NCBI RefSeq assembly: GCF_028551255.1
Contig: NZ_CP117030.1
Span: forward strand, 1,116,001-1,180,000
Source of the DNA: Vibrio tubiashii
GTDB taxonomy: Bacteria; Pseudomonadota; Gammaproteobacteria; Enterobacterales; Vibrionaceae
Direction of reading: 5' to 3'
DNA: 64,000 bases
Shown: piece after piece, positions 7,946 through 17,366 of the stretch
How the letters are laid out: the number at the start of each line of letters is the position of its first letter
Numbering within the stretch: position 1 is the stretch's first letter
Notes under the pieces: model-generated
Told to the model about the DNA's origin: nothing
The model's database searches: none
The model's input: the letters and a program-made list of their open reading frames with translations, nothing else
Translations under genes and position numbers: made by a program

Positions 7946-9808
7946 ATGAAATATAGCCCATTGGCACTAGCCTTCCTGTCAGCAGTGGTTGCTTCAGGGT
8001 GTACAACACAAACTTCGAATGAAACACCATTCGACCTAACAATTTTACATATCAACGATCATCACTCTCATCTAGAGCCTTCCACACAGAAACTCAAACT
8101 TGCGGGTCAATCGACTTATACTGAAGTCGGTGGATTTCCGGCACTGATCACCGCGCTAAATCAGCGTACAGAAGCAAACGAGAATGTATTAAAGCTTCAT
8201 GCTGGTGATGCTATCTCTGGCACGCTTTACTACGCGCTATTTAAAGGTGAAGCGGATGCGGCGATGATGAATCACGCTTGCTTTGACGCTTTTGCACTCG
8301 GCAACCATGAATTTGATGATGGTGATGCAGGGTTAGCACAGTTCTTAGATTGGATGAATGAAGGTGAGTGCTCAAAAGAGACAGAAGTGCTCGCAGCTAA
8401 CGTGATTCCAAAGCAAGGCGTCTCTCCTCTCGCAATGAACTCTGCCAACGACTACTTTAAGCCATACACGGTAAAACAATATGGTGAGCATCAGATTGGT
8501 ATCGTCGGTATTGATATTGCTGACAAGACCATGAACTCATCGAACCCAGACGAAACCACGCAGTTCTTGAACGAAGTTGAAACGGCGCAAAAATACATCG
8601 ATGAACTGGTTGCTAAAGGGGTGTCGAATATCGTTTTATTGACCCACTACCAATACTCGAACGATCTTCAACTTGCACAAGCACTCATCGATGTGGATGT
8701 GATCATCGGCGGTGACTCACACACTCTATTGGGCGATTTCGCTGCTGTCGGCTTAAAGAGTGAAGGGGCTTACCCAACACTAATGAAGAACAAAGATGGC
8801 GATCAAGTGTGTGTCGCTCAAGCTTGGCAATATTCACAAATTCTTGGCGAGCTATCGGTTTCATTTGATGGCAACGGCAAGGTCGCAGCTTGTAATGGTA
8901 CACCGCATCTATTGATCGGTTCCGAGTTCAAACGCAAAGACGAAAACGGTAAAAAGCAGACACTTAAAGGTGCCGAGTTGGCCGCAGTGTTGGCTGATGT
9001 AGAAGCCCAGCCTAATCTTATTCAAGTTAAACCCGACGCGGCAACACAACAAACCTTATCCGCTTTTACGCAAAAGCTTGATGTTATGAAGGATCAAGAG
9101 ATTGCACAATCTTCTGAGCTACTGTGTTACGAGCGTGTCCCTGGTCAGCAAAAACACAATGGTGCAGACGGCTGCGATACACACACTAACCTTCACGGCT
9201 CTCAAGTGGCCGACCTTGTCGCGCAAGCGTTCTTAGCCCAAACCAAACGCGCCGATGTTGCGATTCAAAACGGCGGTGGCGCACGTGCAAACATTCCTCA
9301 AGGTAAGTTCACCGTAGCGGGAGCCACAAAAGTGCTGCCATTTAGCAACACCATGGTGAACCTACAAATGACCGGAGCAGAAGTTAAGAAGGTACTTAAC
9401 CAAGCCGTGGACAAAGCTTACGCAGAGTATGTTGATAACAGCGCTAAAGGCTCAGATGGTGCTTACCCTTACGCAGCGGGTATTCGATATGACGTCGACT
9501 TTAACCGACCAGAAGGGCAGCGCGTTCACAATGTAGAGGTCAAAGCTAAAGGTGATGGCAGTTGGTCTAAATTGAGCGACAACAGAGAGCTGATTGTCGT
9601 GACCAATGATTACATCGCGGGTGGTAAAGATGGCTACATTGCCTTTGGTGAAGTCTCGGCTGATAAGTCGAAATACGAAAACACGTTAAAGCTCTACACA
9701 GAGACCTTTATTGACTACGTTCGTGACCTAGCAGCAAACGGTAAGAAGATTGAAGCTGTTGCGGAGCAAGACCGCAGCACCCAAACGTTCACTCCAAAAG
9801 CAAACTAA
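7946..9808 (+). CDS. nadN: NadN-like NAD nucleotidase / 5'-nucleotidase lipoprotein
   Basis: 620 aa. The signal peptide ends in a lipobox (VASGC, Cys19), so it is probably a lipoprotein. The metallophosphoesterase domain shows LHINDHHSH (38-40 metal ligands), GDAISGT at 87-93, GNHEFD at 119-124 and GGDSH near 255. The C-terminal nucleotidase domain has NGGGARANIPQG, LPFSNTMVNLQM and AGGKDGY. The N-terminal region resembles Haemophilus NadN, which splits NAD to NMP and AMP and then dephosphorylates NMP for salvage. A UshA/CpdB-type 5'-nucleotidase activity is the alternative. The start at 7946 has AGGGACG before it. Confidence 0.87.
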   Translation: MKYSPLALAFLSAVVASGCTTQTSNETPFDLTILHINDHHSHLEPSTQKLKLAGQSTYTEVGGFPALITALNQRTEANENVLKLHAGDAISGTLYYALFKGEADAAMMNHACFDAFALGNHEFDDGDAGLAQFLDWMNEGECSKETEVLAANVIPKQGVSPLAMNSANDYFKPYTVKQYGEHQIGIVGIDIADKTMNSSNPDETTQFLNEVETAQKYIDELVAKGVSNIVLLTHYQYSNDLQLAQALIDVDVIIGGDSHTLLGDFAAVGLKSEGAYPTLMKNKDGDQVCVAQAWQYSQILGELSVSFDGNGKVAACNGTPHLLIGSEFKRKDENGKKQTLKGAELAAVLADVEAQPNLIQVKPDAATQQTLSAFTQKLDVMKDQEIAQSSELLCYERVPGQQKHNGADGCDTHTNLHGSQVADLVAQAFLAQTKRADVAIQNGGGARANIPQGKFTVAGATKVLPFSNTMVNLQMTGAEVKKVLNQAVDKAYAEYVDNSAKGSDGAYPYAAGIRYDVDFNRPEGQRVHNVEVKAKGDGSWSKLSDNRELIVVTNDYIAGGKDGYIAFGEVSADKSKYENTLKLYTETFIDYVRDLAANGKKIEAVAEQDRSTQTFTPKAN

Positions 9809-9816
9809 GCGCGAAC

Positions 9817-9850
9817 AAAATGGCCAAGGTAGTTACCTTGGCCATTTTTC
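9817..9850. terminator. Bidirectional terminator between nadN and ppiC
   Basis: A 15-bp perfect stem (AAAATGGCCAAGGTA and its complement) with a minimal loop. A-rich and T-rich flanks allow it to work for both convergent genes. Confidence 0.85.
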
Positions 9851-9874
9851 AATCTCTAAATCAGCACAAACTGA

Positions 9875-10153
9875 TTAGGTACGATAAAGCACTTTAACCA
9901 CATGCCAACCGAATTTAGTTTTCACTAGGTGAGGTACTAGTGTTTCACCAGAGAAGCAAACTTTGTCGAACTGTGGAACCATCTGGCCTTTGCGAAACTC
10001 ACCTAAGTCACCACCCTTTTTGCCCGATGGGCACGTTGAGTACTTCTTGGCGAGAGTTTGAAATTTAGCGCCTTTCTTAAGCTGCTTAATAATATCTTCC
10101 GCTTGCTCTTTATGCTTTACCAGAATGTGCAGAGCTGCTGCTGTGTTAGCCAT
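9875..10153 (-). CDS. ppiC: PpiC parvulin-type peptidyl-prolyl isomerase
   Basis: 92 aa single-domain parvulin, essentially the size of E. coli PpiC (93 aa). Family motifs are [28 protein letters not shown] and [12 protein letters not shown] at the C-terminus. It has no signal peptide, so it is cytoplasmic and catalyses cis-trans isomerisation of Xaa-Pro bonds. The frame runs 21 codons further upstream, but the start at 10153 is chosen because it gives the family N-terminus and has AGAGGC 8 bases before it. It is convergent with nadN. Confidence 0.93.
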   Translation of the reverse strand: MANTAAALHILVKHKEQAEDIIKQLKKGAKFQTLAKKYSTCPSGKKGGDLGEFRKGQMVPQFDKVCFSGETLVPHLVKTKFGWHVVKVLYRT

Positions 10154-10347
10154 GATGGTGCCTCTAAAAATGACTGAGTTTGCGCGAATTGTACCCGAAT
10201 AAAATGGGATCTTCACCCAAGCATTTAAGTTATCAAAGGATGAGTGGCTATCTTATCGGCGTTTAAAGGCAAAATTGATTTGCATCCATTGATCATCGGG
10301 GTAAATCCGTTACCATTTATAAAAATGGTCGCACATACGAGAACCCC

Positions 10348-11283
10348 ATGGCAAAACGAGTGAGTAAGGCAAATCAATCACAAGGCATGTTGATGTTTAC
10401 TTTAACCAACAGTAAGCAGTTGTTTGCTATTGGTACTCTGAAAGTCAGAGAAATTGTGCCGTTTCAACCGACAACTCAAATCCCGTACTCTCATCATCAC
10501 GTAATTGGAACCGTCACAATTCGTGATAAGACCATTCCAGTGATTAACATGCCCGCTGCGATTGGTTTTCGCCCAATTCAGCCTGAAGAGTACGACTCGT
10601 GCTACTTAATCGTTACGGACTGCTTACGTACTGTGGTCGCCTTTATGGTGCGCTCAATTGAAAAGATCATCGAGTGTGATTGGAAATCGATCGAATCTGC
10701 GCCTGAAAGTGCGGGGTCAAACGTGTTCGTTACCGGTATTACTCGCTTTGAAGAGCAAATTGTTCAGATGTTGGATGTCGAGTTGCTGCTATCAAAAATT
10801 TATCCGCAGTATGAGTCGACTAACATCCCAATGCTTACCGACATTGAGCGTGAAAGACTTAAAGCGCTGAATATCTTATTGGTTGATGACTCCTCTATTG
10901 CACGTAAACAGCTGTCCGATGCACTAGATAGCATCAATATCTCGTATCAGATATGTAATAACGGTTTAGATGCGCTTGATCTGATGCGCAGCGAAGCGTC
11001 AGCCAACCGTCCTGTTGATTTGTTAGTCAGTGATATAGAGATGCCCGGCCTAGATGGCTATGAGCTCGCGTTTGAAACTCAAAACGATCCCGAACTTAAA
11101 AACAGCTACGTTATTTTGCATACTTCACTTTCAAGTGAAATCTGTGTTGACCGCGCTCAACAGGTTGGCGCACATGAGGCACTCGAAAAGTTTAATGCTG
11201 GTGATTTGATTCAGGCGATGTTACGCGGTGCTAGTAAGCTTGAATCAGGCAATGTGCGTGAAGATACACCACTGGGTGTTTAG
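10348..11283 (+). CDS. cheV: CheV chemotaxis coupling protein (CheW-REC)
   Basis: 311 aa with two domains. Residues about 12-155 form a CheW-like domain that couples methyl-accepting receptors to CheA. Residues about 174-300 form a receiver domain with acidic pocket D180-D181, phospho-acceptor D229 in SDIEMPGLDGYE, T259 and K281. Phosphorylation by CheA is thought to help adaptation. Vibrios carry several CheV copies, and this one stands alone, not in a chemotaxis operon. A diguanylate cyclase gene follows in the same direction behind a terminator. Confidence 0.93.
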   Translation: MAKRVSKANQSQGMLMFTLTNSKQLFAIGTLKVREIVPFQPTTQIPYSHHHVIGTVTIRDKTIPVINMPAAIGFRPIQPEEYDSCYLIVTDCLRTVVAFMVRSIEKIIECDWKSIESAPESAGSNVFVTGITRFEEQIVQMLDVELLLSKIYPQYESTNIPMLTDIERERLKALNILLVDDSSIARKQLSDALDSINISYQICNNGLDALDLMRSEASANRPVDLLVSDIEMPGLDGYELAFETQNDPELKNSYVILHTSLSSEICVDRAQQVGAHEALEKFNAGDLIQAMLRGASKLESGNVREDTPLGV

Positions 11284-11310
11284 TGCCATAGAAATTTTAA
11301 AAATCCTGAT

Positions 11311-11337
11311 GGCTCATTGGTCGAGCCTGTTTTTTAT
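11311..11337 (+). terminator. Terminator after cheV
   Basis: GGCTC / GAGCC stem with a 7-base loop followed by TGTTTTTTAT. The stem is short, but the T tract is good. Confidence 0.6.
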
Positions 11338-11475
11338 CAGTATGAACATAGACTTGTGCTAAAGTTCATATATATGATTAATGAATCATTCTAAAGTGAT
11401 ACAAAACATACATCTAGATTAGAAATCCGCTACTCTTAATGTATAAAGGTGTCGAGATAAGAATACTCCTAACAA

Positions 11476-12489
11476 ATGACAGACGACTTCAAAAAATCGA
11501 CGGACAACCTTAAAAGAGCCGTCCCACTAATGATGAAAAACCACGTAGCGGCGACCCCTGCCAACTACGCTCTTTGGTATACCTACGTGGATAATGCGAT
11601 TCCTCAATTAAATCGCGAGCTAGATAGTATCGTTGAAAATTACGGCATCTGTCCCCCAGCCGCAGGTGAACAACTTTATATAAACTATGTTGCCAGTCGC
11701 TCCGAAACAGATATGCGCGACCTTCGCAACAATATCGAAATTCTTGTCAATGAAGTCGCAAGCTCGATGAGCGACACTCTCTCGGACACGTCTGAATTTT
11801 CACAGATGATAGACAAAAGCTTTGACAACCTTGAGCGCGTCGAAGATCAAGCGATGTCTATGGACGAAGTCATGACAGTGATTCGTCAACTGGTTGCTGA
11901 GTCACGTGAAATCAGGCATTCAACCCGCTTTCTCAATAATCAGCTAGAAACCGCGAGTAAAGAGATTAGCTTGCTCAAGGCTCAGTTGGCAGAAGTTCAA
12001 CAAGATGCGCTATTTGATGCGTTAACGAGCTTATACAACCGTCGTGCGTTTGATAATGACATTAGCACGTTAGCTCGCTCTGAACAGAAGATGTGTTTGA
12101 TTCTTGCTGACATTGACCACTTCAAGTCGTTCAACGATACCTACGGGCATTTGTTTGGCGATACGGTAATCAAAGGCATTGCGCGCAGACTTCAGCTAAG
12201 TTGCCGTGAAGGGATTCAAGCCTACCGTTTTGGTGGCGAAGAGTTCGCGCTTATTGTGCCAAATAAAACGCTACGTATTGCCCGCCAGTTTGGTGAGAGC
12301 TTGCGACGAGCGGTCGAGAAGCTTTCGATTAAAGATCGCCGCACTGCTCAACAAGTTGGAAACATTACTATTTCGATGGGGGTTGCTGAGCTGCAACCGG
12401 GAGAATCTGCCGAATCTCTCATTGAACGAGCTGATAAACTTCTTTATGAAGCGAAAGAGTTAGGTCGAAATCGCGTGATGCCGATATAG
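11476..12489 (+). CDS. Soluble diguanylate cyclase (GGDEF)
   Basis: 337 aa with no membrane segment. The N-terminal about 165 residues are helical (residues 100-175 probably coiled coil) and resemble the sensor half of the DgcC/VC-type soluble cyclases. The GGDEF domain starts near DALTSLYNRRAF. It carries the active motif GGEEF at 253-257, the metal/substrate segment LADIDHFKSFNDTYGH and the C-terminal YEAKELGRNRV. It should make c-di-GMP from two GTP. The position where the inhibitory I-site RxxD would be reads REGI, so product inhibition is probably lost. A c-di-GMP riboswitch occurs at gbpA in this window. Confidence 0.93.
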   Translation: MTDDFKKSTDNLKRAVPLMMKNHVAATPANYALWYTYVDNAIPQLNRELDSIVENYGICPPAAGEQLYINYVASRSETDMRDLRNNIEILVNEVASSMSDTLSDTSEFSQMIDKSFDNLERVEDQAMSMDEVMTVIRQLVAESREIRHSTRFLNNQLETASKEISLLKAQLAEVQQDALFDALTSLYNRRAFDNDISTLARSEQKMCLILADIDHFKSFNDTYGHLFGDTVIKGIARRLQLSCREGIQAYRFGGEEFALIVPNKTLRIARQFGESLRRAVEKLSIKDRRTAQQVGNITISMGVAELQPGESAESLIERADKLLYEAKELGRNRVMPI

Positions 12490-12505
12490 GCTAAAGAGAA
12501 TACTA

Positions 12506-12534
12506 AAAAGGCCCATATCGGGCCTTTTCGTTTT
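12506..12534. terminator. Terminator shared by the convergent cyclase and DHH genes
   Basis: 9-bp stem AAAAGGCCC / GGGCCTTTT with loop ATATC and a following TCGTTTT. The A-rich left flank could serve the minus-strand gene, whose stop codon lies at 12533-12535 just before it. Confidence 0.8.
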
Positions 12535-13465
12535 AACCGTCGCTAGTGATTGCTCTGATTAGCTCTTGTTGAACCATCTCCGCTTTGTCGTTATCAATCT
12601 GACACGTACCCGCCGCCTTATGCCCACCGCCACCATACTTGAGCATTAACTCGCCCACATTAGTTTTAGAGCTACGATCAAAAATAGACTTCCCGGTAGC
12701 AAACACCGTGTTTTGTTTTTGGAAACCCCACATTTTATGGATAGATATATTACATTGGGGGTATAGCGCATAGATGATAAATCGATTGCCAGCGTATATG
12801 ACCTCTTCTTCGGTTAGATCGAGAAAGATGAGGTTGTCATACACCGTCGCACAACGCTGGATCTGCTCCTTGAACAAATTTTCATGCTCTCGATACAAAT
12901 CAATTCGTTCTTTGACATCAGGAAGATCAAGCAACTCATCAATTGAATGATTTTTGCAATACTCAATCAAATCCATCATCAACGCATAATTGGAAATGCG
13001 AAACTCTCGAAAGCGGCCAAGGCCAGTTCGCGCATCCATCAGGAAATTCAATAGATTCCAACCCGTCGAGTCCAGAACTTCATCTCGATTAAACTGAGCC
13101 GAGTCACCCTTATCGACCGCCTCCATCATATCTTCCCATTCGGCTGGAAAAACCTCTCTCCCCCCATAGTGCTCCCAAACCACCCGAGCCGCAGAAGGAG
13201 CATCTGGGTCGATAATATGATTTTCATACCTTTCTGGATTGCGCAATAATTCCGATAGGTGGTGATCAAATACAAGATGCGCCTGCTTCACATAAGGCAA
13301 GTTAGTTACAATATCATTGGAGGTTATCTCAATGACCCCATCTTGCATGTCTTTTGGGTGAACGAACTTAATGTCGTCGATAAGATCCAATTGCTTTAAC
13401 AGTACTGCACACACTAGACCATCAAAGTCGCTTCGCGTAACAAGTCGATATTTTTGCTCCGACAT
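12533..13465 (-). CDS. DHH/DHHA1-family phosphoesterase
   Basis: 310 aa. The N-terminal DHH domain shows DFDG at residues 13-16, the FDHH motif near 67 and VDKGDS near 117. The C-terminal DHHA1 part has the glycine-rich GGGGHKAAG. Metal-dependent members hydrolyse short oligonucleotides, pApA/pGpG, cyclic dinucleotides or polyphosphate, and this subgroup is often labelled exopolyphosphatase-related. No membrane or sensor domain is present. The substrate is not decidable from sequence. Convergence with a diguanylate cyclase is suggestive of c-di-GMP breakdown products but not evidence of it. Confidence 0.85.
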   Translation of the reverse strand: MSEQKYRLVTRSDFDGLVCAVLLKQLDLIDDIKFVHPKDMQDGVIEITSNDIVTNLPYVKQAHLVFDHHLSELLRNPERYENHIIDPDAPSAARVVWEHYGGREVFPAEWEDMMEAVDKGDSAQFNRDEVLDSTGWNLLNFLMDARTGLGRFREFRISNYALMMDLIEYCKNHSIDELLDLPDVKERIDLYREHENLFKEQIQRCATVYDNLIFLDLTEEEVIYAGNRFIIYALYPQCNISIHKMWGFQKQNTVFATGKSIFDRSSKTNVGELMLKYGGGGHKAAGTCQIDNDKAEMVQQELIRAITSDG

Positions 13466-13658
13466 CTGGCACTTCCTATGCTTCGTCTTTTTATTAAAGG
13501 ATACGTAATACGAACGTACTAGGCTGCTACCTATAGCTTTGTTGTATAACTCCTTTTAATTTTAGACATCACTAACCTTTTAACAAACTCTAGACAGAGT
13601 TTTTCGTTCCTTGCTCTATACTCGATATGCTACTAATTGATTCAATATAGGTTTTATT

Positions 13659-13910
13659 ATGAAGAAAACGTGTTTTGCTATAGTTGCTGCCAGTGTTGCC
13701 GTTCTAGCAGGTTGTGCCAATGAGCCTGATGAATATGAAGTAAAAGAATACACTTCAATGGCTAATCCAGCCGCAGTGTATTGTGTGCAGCAAGGTGGTG
13801 AACTTGAGACAGTGACCGAGAATGAAGAACGTGTCACATACTGCCAACTACCAAATGGCGAACGCGTTGAAGAGTGGGATTACTACCGCCAAAACCATAA
13901 AGAGCAATAG
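13659..13910 (+). CDS. DUF333-type small lipoprotein
   Basis: 83 aa. A lipoprotein signal peptide ends in LAGC with Cys19 as the lipidated residue. The mature part contains the DUF333 pattern: MANPAAVYCVQQGGELE, then a second cysteine in VTYCQLPNGERVEEWDYY. The two mature cysteines could form a disulfide. DUF333 proteins are small periplasmic or outer-membrane lipoproteins, sometimes labelled putative haemolysin without support; no function is assigned. It is flanked by its own upstream spacer and a GC-rich hairpin (13924-13954) downstream. Confidence 0.85.
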   Translation: MKKTCFAIVAASVAVLAGCANEPDEYEVKEYTSMANPAAVYCVQQGGELETVTENEERVTYCQLPNGERVEEWDYYRQNHKEQ

Positions 13911-13971
13911 ACTGGCTCAGCGGGGAAAGAGAGACATTCTGTCGCCCTCTTTCCTCGTAATCCATAGCGCC

Positions 13972-14808
13972 TCAGAGCTTTGACATACCTTGCCGCTCTG
14001 GATCGTATTGTCGATTGAGGCTAGTTAAGCACTGGTCCAATATTCGTAGCTGTTCTACCACTTCCATTGGTGTTGCTGAAGGACTTGTCTTCTCCACTGC
14101 ATTTTCGATCAGTGCTAAGGTTTTCACCTCATTGTACTCAGACAAAAGTTGTTTAAGCTCTTGAATTGCCGCAATCGCGATTTGATAAGGCTGTCGCCTG
14201 ACTTGCTCGACAGACCTGGAAAATGTCTCGCTCTTCACTCCCTCTAAATAGACCCTATAAGTCGTGAGCTCATCCAGACGCAAGAATATTTGCCCCAATA
14301 AGTTAATGTGTGGATACGGCACAGAAACATGTGCAGCAAGAGACATAGGGATATTGAGCTTTAAGCCACTCTCTGCACAGCGACTTTTCAACGTACGAAG
14401 TAAACCCTGCTCATCCATCAAGGTTTGTATTTCGAATATCCTTTTTAGATGGTAATCATTCGAGACAAACTGGACGTTAACTTCCTGACGACTGTTACAC
14501 AACTGACTCGATATCAATTTGTCTGCGGCATTTTGGATGTTCTCGATAGTGTTAGTGGACGTGTCTTCAAGAATAATGTGCGGAGGCAGTTCGCCCTCAT
14601 AACAAAGCTTAAAGTAATCAAACATAGCCTGAGCTTCTGTTTGCGTTTGCCCATCCGTCGCCCCACCACAGAATATAATCGCGCTCAGCTCAAGCTGAAG
14701 GCTTTGTATGGCTGTCGTTAATGCTTCGACCCTTGTTCTGCCCTCAAGCGTAAGCGCATTGTTGAATAAGCGCTTACCTAGGACGAGCACCACATTAATT
14801 ATGTTCAT
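13972..14808 (-). CDS. DUF218/YdcF-family protein
   Basis: 278 aa. The first about 180 residues match the DUF218 (YdcF/SanA) fold: VVLVLGKRL at the N-terminus, IIFCGGATDGQTQTEAQAM, LEDTSTNTIENIQ and VSNDYHLKRI. YdcF of E. coli binds S-adenosylmethionine, and other members act on the cell envelope. There is no signal peptide or membrane anchor here, so it is probably cytoplasmic like YdcF. The C-terminal 100 residues are helical and specific to this protein. The biological role is unknown. Confidence 0.82.
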   Translation of the reverse strand: MNIINVVLVLGKRLFNNALTLEGRTRVEALTTAIQSLQLELSAIIFCGGATDGQTQTEAQAMFDYFKLCYEGELPPHIILEDTSTNTIENIQNAADKLISSQLCNSRQEVNVQFVSNDYHLKRIFEIQTLMDEQGLLRTLKSRCAESGLKLNIPMSLAAHVSVPYPHINLLGQIFLRLDELTTYRVYLEGVKSETFSRSVEQVRRQPYQIAIAAIQELKQLLSEYNEVKTLALIENAVEKTSPSATPMEVVEQLRILDQCLTSLNRQYDPERQGMSKL

Positions 14809-14997
14809 TATTTATCCATGTCTCAATTATTCCTACTGAGTTACACATAAACTGTACAAGCATTCACTTTGTCGTTAGCTTATCAGAGGTTAATATTTTG
14901 TTAACATCCCGCATGCAAGACGTTATCTCCACTTGCGTGCCATACTTGTAAATAAAAGAGCCTGAAACACAGGCCACTACAACAGGAAGTAAAGTAT

Positions 14998-16368
14998 ATG
15001 CTGTCGATATTTGATATTTTCAAAGTGGGGGTTGGACCTTCAAGCTCTCATACCAACGGGCCGATGCTCGCAGGTTATCATTTTACGCGCCTTCTCGCTT
15101 CATCCATAACCAAAGTCAGCCGTGTCCAAGTCGATCTTTATGGTTCTCTGTCACTGACAGGCAAAGGACACCACACGGACAGAGCAGTGATCTTAGGATT
15201 ACTAGGCAACAAGCCCGACACAATTAAAATGGCCAGTGCCAAACAAGCGCTTGCCACCACTATACAGGAAGGTCATCTGATCCTTGCGGGTGCTCACACC
15301 ATCGATTTTAGCTATGAGAGCGACATCTTATTCCATAGTGATAACCTTCCTCTGCATGAAAATGGCATGACGATTACTGCCTATGACTCGCTCGGCAATC
15401 AGTTAGCTTTAGAAACCTACTACTCTATTGGCGGTGGATTTATTGCTACAGCCAAAGAGCTCGAAGAAGGTGGTAGCGCCAACAGCGTTGATGTTCCATT
15501 CCCATTTACAAGCGCAGACGAGATGCTAGAAATGGCCGAGACAAACGGCCTTAGCCTCGGCGGTATGATTCTAAAAAATGAAGTAAACTTTTTTAATGAA
15601 GATGAAATCACACGCAAGGCAGAACAAATCTGGAAAGTGATGTCTTTGTGTATGCAGCGTGGCTTCGAGACCGAGGGCATCTTAGAAGGTGGTCTTAACG
15701 TCACAAGGCGAGCGCCTAACTTACTTAAGAAATTGGAAGCGAATGCTGCGGTAGAAAACGATCCAATGGAAATCATGGATTGGATCAACTTATTCGCTTT
15801 CGCTGTCAGTGAAGAGAACGCTGCCGGTGGACAAGTGGTGACCTCTCCGACCAACGGCGCGGCGGGCGTAATTCCTGCGGTACTCATGTATTACCACCGC
15901 TTTATCAAAGAGCTTGATACAAAACAGCTTAAAGACTTCCTTGCTGTCGCAGGTGCCATTGGCATTTTGTACAAGACCAATGCTTCAATCTCTGGCGCAG
16001 AAGTCGGCTGTCAGGGGGAAGTGGGCGTCTCGTCATCTATGGCGGCAGCAGGCTTAACCGCGCTTCGTGGTGGTAGTAACGAGCAAATCTGTATTGCGGC
16101 AGAAATTGCGATGGAGCATTCACTAGGTATGACCTGTGATCCAATCGGTGGGCTAGTTCAAGTTCCCTGTATCGAGCGTAATGCAATGGGTGCGATGAAA
16201 GCGATCAATGCTTCACGTATGGCGCTTAAGCGTACCAGTAAGTGTCTTATCTCGCTCGATAAAGTCATCGCGACCATGTATCAAACCGGTAAAGACATGA
16301 ATAAAAAATATCGCGAAACGTCTTTAGGCGGCCTAGCGGTTATCCATATGGCTCCACCTTGCGAGTAA
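14998..16368 (+). CDS. L-serine dehydratase (iron-sulfur)
   Basis: 456 aa single-chain L-serine ammonia-lyase like E. coli SdaA/SdaB. The N-terminal beta domain begins [19 protein letters not shown]. The alpha domain contains cysteines expected to hold the oxygen-sensitive 4Fe-4S cluster in [20 protein letters not shown] and [11 protein letters not shown]. The reaction is L-serine to pyruvate and ammonia. The paralogue (sdaA or sdaB) cannot be decided. It faces a GcvA-like LysR gene; with the neighbouring peptidase, peptide transporter and amino-acid oxidase it forms an amino-acid catabolic neighbourhood. Confidence 0.95.
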   Translation: MLSIFDIFKVGVGPSSSHTNGPMLAGYHFTRLLASSITKVSRVQVDLYGSLSLTGKGHHTDRAVILGLLGNKPDTIKMASAKQALATTIQEGHLILAGAHTIDFSYESDILFHSDNLPLHENGMTITAYDSLGNQLALETYYSIGGGFIATAKELEEGGSANSVDVPFPFTSADEMLEMAETNGLSLGGMILKNEVNFFNEDEITRKAEQIWKVMSLCMQRGFETEGILEGGLNVTRRAPNLLKKLEANAAVENDPMEIMDWINLFAFAVSEENAAGGQVVTSPTNGAAGVIPAVLMYYHRFIKELDTKQLKDFLAVAGAIGILYKTNASISGAEVGCQGEVGVSSSMAAAGLTALRGGSNEQICIAAEIAMEHSLGMTCDPIGGLVQVPCIERNAMGAMKAINASRMALKRTSKCLISLDKVIATMYQTGKDMNKKYRETSLGGLAVIHMAPPCE

Positions 16369-16392
16369 ACGGCTTAAGCTACTTTACCTGAG

Positions 16393-17295
16393 CTAATTAA
16401 AACTGTGCCTTAACCAATCGAAAAACTCGATAGCCATTGAGTTAGATGGGTTATGGCACAGAATATAATGGTTCGTTTCACAAGGGACCTTCCACTCTGC
16501 AACTTTTATCAGCTCGCCCTGCTTTAATTGATCTTCGACCAACACATCTTTGACCAACAAAATACCCAAACCGCATACCGCCGCTTCCACCGCAAGAAGT
16601 GAGTGGTCAAAATGGAGCTTTGGTTTCACCCAGTCATGGCAATAGCCGACTTGATTAAACCAGTAGTTCCAATTTTCTCTATACCCCGAGGTTGAGATTT
16701 TTTCAGCCTCAGCAATATGATCTAACTCCATTTTGCCGTGTTGCTTTAAGTAACTCGGTGATGCGACTAGAACCCAATGTTCTTCAGTAAGCATTTCTGT
16801 AAGTTGGCTCTGTTTCGGTAACATGCCGTTGATGATTTCAACATCAGCGGTTTGGCTGGTATTTGGGTAAGGATTGGATGTGGTGGCAATCTTAAGTTCT
16901 AAATCTGGGTTAAGACGCTTAAACTCAGAAAGTCTCGGAATAAGCCACTGATGACAGAAGCTTTGCGCAACATTAAGTGTGAGTAAGTTCCGTCTCTTGC
17001 GCTCAAAGAGCTGCTCTGTTCCAACTGAGAGTGAGTCAAACATCTGTGTTAAAAGAGGCAGGTAATATTGCGCATCATCCGTGAGTGTCAGCTTAGACCC
17101 ACTGCGTTCGAATAAGGTTGCCTCTAAGTAGTGTTCAAGCTGCTTGACCTGTTGGCTCACCGCAGCGCGAGTGACATTCAATTCTTCAGCGGCCTTGGTC
17201 AGACTTTGTAGCCTAGCGGCAGACTCAAACGCCTTCAACGCATTGAGTGGCGGTAAAAATCGGTGCGAGTGTTGTGTGGGGGCGTTATGAGGCAT
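16393..17295 (-). CDS. LysR-family regulator, GcvA-like
   Basis: 300 aa from the ATG at 17295. The frame extends to 17340, but the later start gives the usual length and neither has a strong ribosome-binding site. The N-terminal winged helix-turn-helix includes RFLPPLNALKAFESAARLQSLTKAAEELNVTRAAVSQQVKQLE, typical of the GcvA/AmpR branch, followed by a substrate-binding domain. It lies 71 bases downstream of the FAD oxidase gene on the same strand and converges with L-serine dehydratase, so a role in amino-acid or polyamine catabolism is plausible. A candidate T-N11-A palindrome lies upstream of the oxidase gene at 18841. Confidence 0.88.
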   Translation of the reverse strand: MPHNAPTQHSHRFLPPLNALKAFESAARLQSLTKAAEELNVTRAAVSQQVKQLEHYLEATLFERSGSKLTLTDDAQYYLPLLTQMFDSLSVGTEQLFERKRRNLLTLNVAQSFCHQWLIPRLSEFKRLNPDLELKIATTSNPYPNTSQTADVEIINGMLPKQSQLTEMLTEEHWVLVASPSYLKQHGKMELDHIAEAEKISTSGYRENWNYWFNQVGYCHDWVKPKLHFDHSLLAVEAAVCGLGILLVKDVLVEDQLKQGELIKVAEWKVPCETNHYILCHNPSNSMAIEFFDWLRHSFN

Positions 17296-17366
17296 AGAGC
17301 AAGAGGCAATGATGAGCGCTTTAATTAGACAAGCGCCCATCTTGCCAACAAAATATGACAGTGGCG

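Noticed and set aside
7842..8042. 66-aa minus-strand open frame across the MITE end and nadN start
   Set aside because: Runs antisense to the nadN signal peptide and has no ribosome-binding site; the MITE is judged non-coding.
13924..13954. Hairpin after the DUF333 lipoprotein as an intrinsic terminator
   Set aside because: The stem GGAAAGAG / CTCTTTCC is present, but no T tract follows; too weak to call.
15420..15887. 155-aa antisense open frame inside the L-serine dehydratase gene
   Set aside because: Shadow of the high-GC third positions of the dehydratase; low-complexity translation without homology features.
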